Source: Prorocentrum cordatum
Lineage: Eukaryota; Sar; Dinophyceae; Prorocentrales; Prorocentraceae
NCBI GenBank assembly: GCA_963575745.1
Contig: CAUYUJ010004313.1
Coordinates: 461,295-525,294, forward strand
Length of the DNA stretch: 64,000 nt
Direction: 5' to 3'
Shown here: piece by piece, positions 35,193 to 46,784 of the stretch
How positions within the stretch are numbered: position 1 is the stretch's first letter
How the letters are laid out: every line of letters starts with the position of its first letter
The notes under the pieces: generated by a model
Databases searched by the model: none
Told to the model about the DNA's origin: nothing
What the model saw: only the letters and a program-made list of their open reading frames with translations
Program-made: the position numbers and the translations under genes

Positions 35193-35767
35193 GATGGTGA
35201 TGGTGATGATGATGGTGATGGTGATGTGAATGGTGATGGTGACGGTGACGACGATGATGACGATGATGATGATGGTGGTGATGGTGATGCTACTGATGAT
35301 GATGATAATGATGATGTTGATAATGATGAAGATGATGATGATGATGATGATGATGCTGACGATGATGTTGATGAGGCAGACGCCGAGGCAGATGCGCAAT
35401 CTGATGATGATGAGGATGACGATGATGGTGATGATGATAATGATGCTGATGATGCTGATGATGATGATGATGCTGAAGATGATAATGATGGTAATGATGT
35501 TAATACTGATGATTATGATGCTAATGACGATGATGATGACGATGATGATGATGGCGATGATGATGGTGATGGTGATGATGATGGTGATGGTGATGCTGAT
35601 GGTGATGGTGACGGTGACGACGATGATGACGATGATGATGATGGTGGTGATGGTGATGCTACTGATGATGATGATAATGATGATGTTGATAATGATGAAG
35701 ATGATGATGATGATGATGATGCTGACGATGATGTTGATGAGGCAGACGCAGAGGCAGATGCGCAATC

Positions 35768-35807
<40 letters not shown>

Positions 35808-37733
35808 CATGATGATCATGATGCTGATGCTGTTGCTGATGCTGATGCTGATGATGATGATGATGATGATGAGGAGGAGGAGGAGGAGGAGGAGGACACG
35901 GAGCAAGAGGAGTCTCAGTGCCCGCCGGCTCCTGCACCTCAAGCTCGATGAGCTTGGGAGGCCTGCCATTAAGCCGCCGGAAGCCGTCGAAGATCCGCAC
36001 CGCCTGTGGGGCGGGGGGGGGTCGGGCAGCCTCGCTCCGTGGACCTCCCAACCCAAACATGCTCGCGTCGTACGACGGGAGGTTTTTAACTGGTTTCGGC
36101 CCCTGTGAGCCATCGTCGGGCAGGGACCGTCAAATGGCAACTCGGGATGAAACACCAACCCTGGGGAAAAGGTCGGGCATTCCTGGGACCCCGCATTGAA
36201 AAATCAAGGCACCGCAAGTCTGGCGCCACGCAGAAACCGCGGCCCTGCCAGGAGCGGCTGCTTGACACGCCTGGCCCATCAGGCGGCACACACCGCCCCC
36301 ATGATGCTATGATGCGCTGGACGGGCAAGAAGGGGACGACGGCGGCTCACTCGGCTCGGCACTCCACGGCAACTTGGCGGCCCTTATAGTGGCACATCGG
36401 CGCCGCGCGCAGATGAGCACCCGGATGCGGAATGCTGCCCTTCTGGTGCTTTGATTCCCCAATCAGTGCTTGCACTGAAGGGGTCCTAGCGGAAATTGGA
36501 AGATTTGGCGAAAGGTTCCCGCCGATTTTGGTAGCAAGCTGGGTTCCCGGGTTCCCGGTTCCGGATTCCCGGGTTCCCGGTTATTGGTTCCGGGCCGATT
36601 TCGGTGGGTTCTGGGATCCTGGGCTCCCGTGTTCCCGGTCGATCTCCTCAGCGAAAATCATCCACTGATTGGGGTTTCTCTCTGGTGTGATATGAACTCG
36701 GTGATATTGACGTGGCGCCGACCAGGATTCTCGAGCGATCCCTAGATGTCGTTGGGGATCTCGCCCGAGATGAGTCGCAGCACTGGTTCACGAAGCATGG
36801 GACCACGATTTGGAGCGCGCGCGGGCCTCCGACATGCCTCAAGATGGCTCGAAGATGGACCGAGGAAGCCTGGCGAATGGCCTCTGGACTGCTGAGTGAA
36901 TGACAAGTGCCCTGGAGTTTCCCAAGGAGGGGCCCGCGAGTGGCCAAATTCAATGAAGCGCTCGGTGCACCAGTGGTAGCGTAATTCCTCGACTGTCTGC
37001 ACTGTCCTCAACAAACCTCGGAAGCCTCAAGATGGCCACGTGATTAGGCAGCCTCAAGGTGACCCATCCTGGGGTCAAAGCGGACCCGAGGATCGGGGCC
37101 GACGAGAGCATCCGCCGGCTTGAAAAGAGGGCCCCAATCTGCCCACCAGAGGGCCCAGGAGCCCCTCGAGAGGCCTCTGGAAGCCCCTGGGATGGCCCCC
37201 ACCCGAAAGGCACCGCACCACCCATGCAAATTCACGCCCACACCGCGCCTCAGCATCGCAGCGTTGCCTCCCAGGACACGAGCCCACGCACTCACAATAC
37301 AACACAACACAACACAGCACAGCACAGCACAGCACAACACAACACAACACACATCAACACAACACAGCACAACACAACACAACACAGCACAGCATAGCAA
37401 AGCACAGCGAAGTACAGCACAGCACAGCACCGCACAGCACAGCACAACACAACACACAACAGCACAGCACCGCACAGCACAGCACAGAATAGCACAGCAC
37501 AGCAGACACAACACAGCACAGCACAGCACAGCACAACACAGCACAGCACAACACAGCACAGCACAGCACAGACACGGACACTGACACAGACGTGGGCATA
37601 CACATCGACATCAGCACAGACATAACCATGGACATATACATAGGCATAGACATATACATAGGCATAGACATAGGCATAGACATGGGCCTAGACACACACA
37701 CACACACACAGAGACACACAGAGACACACACAC

Positions 37734-37777
<44 letters not shown>

Positions 37778-37781
37778 ACGC

Positions 37782-37816
<35 letters not shown>

Positions 37817-40800
37817 CGCACGGCCCGAAAATGTCCCATGACCATCCCAAGACGACCCCACGGCGGTCCAAGAGCTGCCCACGGCGGCTCCCAGCGCCCT
37901 CTGTGATGGGCCTGTTTTCCTGCACCACCACCACCACCAGAAAATGGAGGGGGAGGGGGTCCTCCTCCTCCTCCTCTTCTTCTTCCTCCTCCTCCTCCTC
38001 ATCATCCTCCACCTCCTTCCCCCTCCAACTTATGGTGGTGGCGGTGGACAGCAAGCTCATCACTCTAGACACATCCGACACCAGCAGGACGGCCCCCAAC
38101 ACGCCCAACTGAACCCCCGGCAGCCCCCAAGCATCCCCCCACGAAGTCCCCGAGAGGCCGAGGCAAAAAGTTCCGAACACAACAACGGAACGCCCTTCAA
38201 GTTTCACCTCGCCGCCCCATATACCTGACCCCAGAACACCTCCGGCAGACTGCACAAGACGGCCCCCCCCAGACGACGCTGGACGGCCCCCACGCGGGCC
38301 AGCCCCCCCCCCCCCCGAGGGGCCCCGAAACGGGCCCACAGCGGCCCGAGCCCACCTCGGGACGATGCCGAAACAGAAGCCCCGGAGGCAGGCCCTCCGG
38401 GGAGGCGGACGCGGCGCCGTGCACGGGGAGGGGACCGCTGCGCAGGCAGGGGGGGGGGGGGGGGCGCTCGCCCGGCAGGAGCGCGGCGAGGCGGCGCGGC
38501 CCCCCGAGGGCGAGGCCCCGGGCGGCTCGCACAGCGACGCGCCGCGCTTGCTCGCATCCCCGCCGGCGGAGCCAACCCGGAGACGGGGGAGCGAAGCCGC
38601 AGAGGAGAGCTCCCGCCAAGCGTGGACGATGGGGGGGGGGGCGCTGTGCGCCCCGTGCGGAGCTGGATCCGCCGGGCCGCCCCGTGGGGGCACACGGCTC
38701 CGGGGTCTATAGTGGGCTTGCTGCCCCCTGCTCCAGTTGCAGCTTCCACTTCCCCTTGTATTGCAGTCCTACGCTCTGCTTCCTGCAGTATAAATTGAGC
38801 AGAAAACGGCCCTGTTGACGACGCGGGCCCCCGAAGCCATGAACCCTCGCCACGCACGCTATGCTCGCGCCCCCGAGGCCACAGTCCATCGTAAATGATA
38901 CAATGCTCGCGTCCTCGAGGCCCTACTCCTTGCAAGTTGCATTGTGCTCGCGCTCCCGAGCCCATACTTTGTTCGAAAGCACATAGCACCCGCGCCTCCG
39001 AGGCAAGTTACTCTCTTCGATTCTCGCTTAAATTATACAACATTCGCGCCCACGAAGCCACCATCCCTTATGCATTACGCGTTTTTCGCGTTCCCGAATC
39101 CATAAGCCCTCGTAAAGTATGCAATCTTCGCGCTCTCGAGGCCACAATCCTTCATAGAAGGTCCCAAAACGGTACCCCCAAAAGCGCTCCATGAGCACCC
39201 CAAGAGGGGCCCAAGAGGCCAACATCTGCGATGTCCATTCGTCTTTTGATGGGTTTTGGCACGCTCATATCTCCAACGGCCCCCGTTCGGAAATCCGACG
39301 CTGCTTCACGACGGCACCCAGACCTCACAACATAACTCCCGCATGCTCCATTATCCGAGAGAGTGGGCCGGCGGCAGGGGGGCGAAGCCCTACGGATGAC
39401 GACACAAACGACATCCAATGTGCTCTTATATCGACAAGCGGCGTCCCCACATGGGGCGTTGCTAGAAGTGCCCCCAGCCCCGACGGCCTCCAGAGCACCC
39501 CTCATGAGGCCAGAAGGGCCCCAGGGGGGTGAACATTGAGCGAACGGCTGGGGGCACCTGTTGAGCAGGGACCGACCGTCCCGGCACTTCTATAGGCCTA
39601 CCCCGAAACAGACTTAGAACCCAACAACATGTTCGAATCACAAAAACAACGTTCTTAGAACATACGCCCGATGTGTCAACACAAGACAGCCCCAGCCAGA
39701 AATGTTCCAAGAACATTTCATGGAGATCACAACATGATCTTAGAACATTCTTTGGTAGGCCTATGTAGGCGAGCCAGGACGCTTCGCCACGGCTTGAGGA
39801 CCTTGGGCCAGGGGTGCCTGTAGCAACCCCCGATCAGAGTCCCGACCGCCCTCTCCCCCGGGCCGGTTCTCCATCCCGACTTGCGTCTGGACGGTCCCAG
39901 GCTTAAGTCGGGCCTGTCCCCTACAGGGGGATGTTGGAGGAAAAATAAAGAATAGTAAACAAATAACTCCGAAATGGGCAACACATCACCAAAAAATGTC
40001 CCCCGGGCTATCCTTCGACGATGTCTGCATATTTTTCCCGTGGAGGGATAGGCCCGACGTAATCCCAGGGGCGCGGCGGGGGCCCTCTCGGGGCCGTGAC
40101 CCACGGCCCCACCAACAAAAACATCCCGCCACATGTGCTCTTCACGACGCGGGCAGGCCTGGGATCCTCCGTGGCGCGCCCCGAAGGAAGAAGACGACGA
40201 CGAGGAGGAGGAGGAGGAGGAGTGAACGCCATGAAGGAGGAGGGAAAAATCACTTGCCGACCCGGCCCGGCCCGGCTGTCTTTCTGGGCAGGCCCGTCCT
40301 GGAAGCTGGTGCTCAGGATGGGCGCAGCAGCCCCCGCACTCTCGCGAAGTGCTTGGCGATGGCCCTGCGCCTTGCCTTCATCAGAGTGGGAGGCGGAGGA
40401 GGAGGAGGAGGAGGAGGAGGAGGAGGAGGAGGAGGAGGAGGAGGAGCGCCCCCTCTCGGCAAAAGTGCCTCCGCGAAGGCCTCTGCCGAGAGGCAGCGGG
40501 ACTCCTCCGAGCGGGCGGGGCGACCCCCCTGCCGGAGGGGGGGCAGCCCTGCGGAGGTGCCACTGGCCCGCCTCTGCCTGGCGCGCGACCCTGGCTGCCC
40601 CGGGGGAGCATCGTTTCACCGACCCCCGTCCAAGAGCCCTCCAAGAGCGCCCCAGGAGTGGTCCAGGAGGCTTATTTGGGGGTTCCCGAAAGGGGTGGCG
40701 TAATTAGAAACCCCCTTCTTTGATCCATCTCCTCCTAGATGGCCCCGAAAGCGCCCCTAAATCCTCCCAAGAGCGCCCCAAGAGTGCCCCAAGAAGCACC

Positions 40801-43800
40801 CAGACGGCCCCAAGAGGCACCCAAAACGTGGGCGTGGCCTGGGCCCTACTGGCCGATCTACCCTGCTGGATGGGGAGGTAGGCCGCTCCCTTCGGGTCTC
40901 GAGGGGTGTCCCCAGCTGGGGTGCTGATGGTTGGTGGTCTGGATAGGGGACGGGGACGGAGAGCGCAGGGCGAAAGGGGAGGGGAAGTAAGGGGGGGGGA
41001 GGGGAGGGGAAAGGTCCGTCGCCAGGGTGTTCAATCTTGAGCGTCTGCGCTGGCGTCGCTGCAGCATCGAGGCGGCGCGAACCTGCCACACCCCATCCGC
41101 GTTCGGCCAGCGAACTGCGCGGGGCGGGTGGAAGATGAGAGCTGGTAGATCAGGACGAGTCGTAGATACAACAGCAGTTGTGCTTTGGACCCCATAGAAT
41201 TCTGACACGAGTCCATGATTCATTCAATTATTCTGCACATCAAGGCAAGTACCATTGGCACGTGAAAGCTCAGTGAAATCGGGGCTGAGAACATACCTTG
41301 GTGGGCCTTCTCCATGGTGGAACCCAGCTTCTTCCCTGAACCTGTGCCTACTAGCCTCGCCGCACCCGAGGCGTGACTGCACCACTGTGGGACTGCTTTG
41401 TGGGAAACACATAAGGCCTGCGCCTGCCTTTATGCGCTACGGCTGACGTTGGAGAGACGTGCAACATCGACCTCCGAGAAGCATGCTATCTCTGAGAGGC
41501 GATTTCCCGCGAGGGCCCCTTCTGTGAACACTATCCCACTGCCAGGGCATCTTCAATGTACGCTATCCCCTAGGTAAGGGACAGCGTGCATCAAGCGGGC
41601 TGGCGGCTCCACATCGCACGCGGTCTTTCCAACGCCAACCCTGCGTGCTACGCTGAGGGCAACAGATATCCTCGCCCACAACGCTTCTGCATCGCGGCCC
41701 ACGGCTGCCGCCCGCCCCCGGCTTCTCTCAATCGCCTGCTCTCTCACCGTCTGCCCCGTCCCGCGACAGCGCGGGCAGCTGGGGGGCACGCCGAGGAGGG
41801 GCAGCTCCCTCGGAGGCCCAAGGACACACCTGTTTTTTGTTGTTCCGTCGGCGGCGAGGCAGGGCTGCTGCACCGGCTGTCGGGCTAAACGGGGCTAGCC
41901 TGCACGCACACGCACGCACACACACACACACACACTCACATGCGCACACACATGCGCACACTTGTGTTCCTCCAGCAGGCCGAGTGAGGTCACTGCGGCG
42001 AGAGCTGCGGCGGGGCACGCTCGGCGTCAGGTCCACCTGGCGCTGCAGACGGGGGAACTGCGCAGGGCGAGTCGCGTGTTGAGAAAAGTGGCTGAGCTAG
42101 ATAGGCCAGCACGCGCACGTGCACACACACACACACACACACACACACCTCGAAGGCGCGGACGTACGGCCTCGAAGGGGCCGACCCCTTCCAGCAAGGC
42201 GCTCACTTTCTCGGAGGGCCTCCCCCATCCTAGCACGACAAGATTGGGCACGGAAAAACGACTGCGATGCCCACAAGCGACTGTTGCACACAACCGAGAG
42301 CGGCCGCTACTGGGCACCCGCCCCCCTGCACCGAAGGGATGTACACCGTCTGTGGCGACGGTTTCACTGTTCAACGTGCACAGGATCTGCTGCCAGTCTC
42401 CGCCCCCCTTTCCGCACCCACCTCGATCGTGCACACCCTCGTCATGGAGCCCCTGCCGCGGCGACGCCGCCCCGGGAGGGGGGGCGGGACGCTGTGCCGG
42501 CCCGCCGCCGCCTCCACGTGGTCGCCCCTGCTGGCGAGCCACACCGGCGACTCGGGCAGGAACGCGGCCGCGGCCAGGCCCAGGATCCTGCCCGCCACCC
42601 CCGCGTGGAGGCCTCCCGGCAAGTGGGATCCGAGCAGACCGTGCCGGAAGACATCCCGCGCCGCATCTCGCGGACGCGTCGCCGCTGCATCGGCGATGCC
42701 TCCGCGACTCGGCGGCGCGTGGCGGCGCCTGCATGAGCGATGCATCCGCGACTCGGCGGCGATCGGCGACGCCGGCACGGAGAACGTCGGGATCCACGGC
42801 GAGCCGCACCGCCGACGCAGCGGCGGTGCGGCGCGAGCCTCCGAAACCCTCCGCGCGGACCCCCCCTGTGAGAGGCCTCTAGCCACGGCGCGGCCCCCCC
42901 CCCCGTGTGGCCGCGCGTGCCTGCACCTGGGCGGCCCGCCAGGGGGGGGGGGGGCCGGGGGCGGCCCGCTCAGGGGCGTCCAAAGGGTGGGGAGGGGCGG
43001 GGGGGGAAGGCGGCTCTCGAAGGTTTCGGGCCCTCCTGCCGCGTCGCCTCCCGCTCACGCCCGTGGTCCTCGTCGTCCTCCTCCTCCTCCTCCTCCTCCT
43101 CCTCCTCCTCCTCCTCCTCCTCCTCCTCCTCCTCCCTCCTCGTCCTCCTCGTCCTCCTCTTCTCCCTCCTCCTCCTCCTCCTCCTCCTCCTCCCCCTGCT
43201 CCTCCTCCTCATCCTGCTCCTGCTCCTGCTCCTGCTCCTCCTCAACCTCTCCTCCTCCTCCTCCTCCTCCTCCTCCTCCTCCTCCTCCTCTTCCTGCTTC
43301 TCCACCCCTCGTCCTCAGCAAATAACTCCTCCCTTTGGCACCCCCAGACGTGTCGGTAGGGCGGCCGCCCGCCCAGGGGCGTCCAAAGGGTGGGGAGGGG
43401 CGGGGGGAGAGGGGGGCTCTCGAAGGTTTCTAGCCCTCCTGCTGCGTCGCCTCTCGCTCACGCCCATGGTCCTCGTCCTGCTCTTCCACCTTCTCCTCCT
43501 CCTCCTCCTCCTCCTCCTCCTCCTCCTCCTCCTCGTCCTTCTTCTCCTCCTCCTCTTCCTCCTCCTCCTCCTCCACCTCCTCCGCCTGCTCCTCCTCTTC
43601 CTCCTCCTCCTCCTCCTGCTCCTGCCCCTCCTCCTCCTCCTCCTCCTCGTCCTCCTCCTCCTCCTCCTCCTCCTCCTCCTCCTCCTCCTCCTCCATCCCT
43701 CGTCCTCAGCAAATAACTCCTCCCTGTGGCACCCCCAGACGTGTCGGTAGGGCGGGTCGGGCGTTGTGCCTGAGACTTCCTCACCAGTTCGGACACTGAA

Positions 43801-46699
43801 GCTTGAAAATTCGCAACCGCTTCCCGCATGGAGGGCGGGTCCTTTTCAAAATGCGGTTCTCGCCTAGCGCCGCGCACATTCGTCTTGAAAGGTTACAACA
43901 GTTCTACACATGCAGGGCGGGTCCTTTTCGAATGTGGCTCGCGCCTGAGCGCCGCACACGTTCGGCTCAAAAGCTTGCAACAGCTTCAAATATGGAGGAC
44001 AGGTGGTTTTCAAAATGCCATTACTGCATTAAGGCTGTGCACATTCTTTTACAAGTGCGCAAAAGCTTCAAGGAGAAAGGGCGGTTCCTTTTGAAAAAAG
44101 GCTCTCGCCATCGCGCCGCGCACATTCGTCTTGACAGCTTGCAACAGCTTCAAGGATTCGTCTGACTGATGTCCCAGGGGTGGTTTCTGGCAAGATCTAG
44201 GGTGGTTTCTGGCAAGGCCTACGAAGAGGGAGCTTCGAGGAAGGGCTTATGTTTACATCGCTGGTGCGTCTTGGGTTTGAACTGGTGCTGTTTGACGCTG
44301 ATCGGACCTGAAGAGCAGGCTTGTGATGCACTGGTCCACCTCCTCCACCTCCGCCTCCTCCTCATCATCATCATACTCCTGCTCCAAGCTACTGCTCCAG
44401 CACCTCACTCGCCGCCACTCGCCCTCCTCTCCCTCCTCTCCCTCCTCCTCCTCCTCCTCCTCTCCCTGCTTCTCCTCCTCCTCCTCTTGCGCGGCGCGCG
44501 AGGGCGAGCCCGCCGCTCGCGTCCTCGGCTCGCTGCCCGTGGGGCTGCGAGGAGGCGGGCACCGTGCGGAATTTGGCGTGGCGCTGCCCTGCACTGGATG
44601 GACCGCGCCGCCTCCAGCGCGGGGAGTCGCCCAGCTTCGCGGTGCTGCAGGAGGCGGAGGCGGCAACCCCCTGCGACGGCGAGGAGCATTTCACATGGTC
44701 GCGGGGGCTCCTGGCCGATCCGAGGTCGGAGGCGCCGCAACCCTTCCTGACCATCGTCGTTAGGCGCGCGGGCAGCCACCCAGGCGACGTCATGGTGCGA
44801 GAGGTGTTCCTGGATGGTTCGGCAGTGCGCACCCGCGACCGCCAGCTGGCTCGAGCGGGCTGGGCCGCGGTGACGACGTGGGCCAATGACACCGAGCGCA
44901 CTGCCATGTGGGGGAACGTGCCGTGGCCGCTCCCGCAGGACAGTGGCGCGGACGAGCTGCAGGCTGCGGTCATGGCCCTTCATCATTGCATCGGCCCGAT
45001 CATCCTTTACACGGATTCGCCCCTGGTCTACGACGGATGGATTGCGGGGAAGCGGTGGTGCACTGCATGGAGGAGGGCATATCGCGAGCTGTGGCGCCAG
45101 TTCTGGCGGCTCGTCGAGGACCACGGCAGCGACAACATCGGCGTTGTGAAGGTCAAGGCGCACTGCACGGAGTACGACGTCCGCGAGGGGCGCATCTCCG
45201 ACCGGCAGCGCGCGGGGAACGCCAGGGCCGACGGTCGAGCGAAAGAGGGCGCCAGCCTCCACGCGGTCCCGCAAGAGCGGCTCGACCTCATTGACCTGGC
45301 GGACGACCTGGCCCTGGAGCTGACCTCGTGGATTGGCACGGCCATGCAGGAGGGCGACTCGCTCCTCAGGGCGCCCGACGGCTACGCAGCTCCGGGTCTG
45401 GAGGCCATCCGATGCGCTTGGCCTGGCTGCCGCCAGAGGCCCAAAGCTGATTGCGGCGTACAGGGCCAGCGGTGCGCGGGGCGAGCGTGCGACCGCCACG
45501 GCACGGCCTTGGAGATGGCTGGAGGCGTGCGCTGGAGCTGCTGGGAGTGCGCCGACGACGGGGTGGCGATCCAGGGCGGCCGGGCGGCTGTCAGCGGCGG
45601 CGGCGGCCAGGCGGGCAGCGCGGCGGCGGCGGCCATCGCGGTGGCGGCCGTCGGGGCGGCGCTGGCGACCCAGGCCGCTGGCGGGCGGCGGCGACGAGGT
45701 CGACGAGGCCGCCGCTGAGGGCCCAGCGCCCGGCGCATCCCAGGGCGCCTCCGTCGGCGACGGGGCAGCGCCCGCTGCTGGCAAGACCCCGCGGCTGACG
45801 CAAGGCGGGGAGAGCGCCGCGGCCGCCCCGCTTTCGGCTGGTTCTGCTGGCGCGGCCCCGCGGGTGGCGCACGGCGCGGCCGCCGGCACCCCAGCCCGAG
45901 GACGGGCGCCGCCGCCCGCGCGGGAATTGGCCGAGTCCAGGCCCGACTCGGCCACGCGCCGCGCGGGCGGGAGCGACGCGGCAGACGTCGGGGACCAGGC
46001 CGCCGGGCGGGCTGCCGCCGGGGGCGCCCCAGGGGCCAGTGGGCGTGCTGCTGGTGCGGCCGCGGGGGCCGCCGAGCCTGGTCCTGCGCCCGCCGCCGCC
46101 GCCCTCGCTCGGGCCCGCGGGGGCCGCGGCCGCGGCCGCGGACGCGGGCGTGGCGCCGCGCAGGCTGCTGCGCCTGCCGCTGGCGCGGCTGCTGGAGGCG
46201 GCGGCCAGGCGGCGGCCGTGCCTCCCCCGCCGAGGCCGCCGTGGCGGAATGCGGCCATCCACGACACGCACGTGCTCTACGTGGCGGGGCCGCGCGTGTT
46301 CTGCAACGTGTGCGGCTGCAGCGCGGCGTCGGCGAGGGTCATGGGCCTGGCGGAGCCGTGCCTGCGCCGCGCGACGTCCGACAGGCAGGCGGACGTCCTC
46401 CGCCGCCTGCGGCGCGGGCTGCACCAGACGCAGACGGGCTGGCTCGGGGAGCCCGAGGCGCTGCGCGGGCGCCAGCGCAGCCGCTCACGACGCTGAGCGG
46501 GAGGCGAGGCCGGCGCGGTGAGGGCTGCTCCCGCGCGGGTCCAGAGCGGTGAGGTCCGCTCCCGCTCGTGACGTGCGCTGGCCAGGGCAGCCGCGCCCGG
46601 AGGGGTGGCGGGCCTTGGGCGGCTTGCGGCGGCTGTGCGAGGAGCGCGTCGTCCGCAGGAGGGGGATCATCAGCATCATCATCATCATCATCATCATCA

Positions 46700-46784
<85 letters not shown>

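Larger units (their letters stand above)
44500..46665 (+). mobile_element. LINE 3: 5'-truncated 3' end of an APE-type-like LINE
   Basis: On the plus strand the fragment begins at the end of the zinc knuckle ([11 protein letters not shown]), continues through a complete RNase H, an Ala/Gly/Arg-rich linker and a C-terminal Cys motif, then about 170 bp of 3' UTR, and ends at an ATC microsatellite (46670). LINEs are usually 5'-truncated by incomplete reverse transcription. The position between a CTC tract and an ATC tract suggests insertion into, or seeding of, microsatellites. It lies antisense in an MFS intron. Confidence 0.8.

Noticed and set aside
34602-36158. 518-codon minus-strand Ile-rich open frame
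   Set aside because: It is the translation of ATC repeats of the GAT array. All three registers are open, which is typical of trinucleotide repeats.
36955-37025. tRNA-like GGTGCACCAGTGGTAGCGTAA
   Set aside because: The A-box resemblance is short, and there is no TpsiC arm, B box or acceptor complement at the right distance.
40290-40371. Longer central-loop exon [20 protein letters not shown]
   Set aside because: It is possible with an alternative AAG|GCGCAG acceptor but has no good donor in the right phase before TM7. The 36 bp version joins in frame on both sides. Neither is proven.
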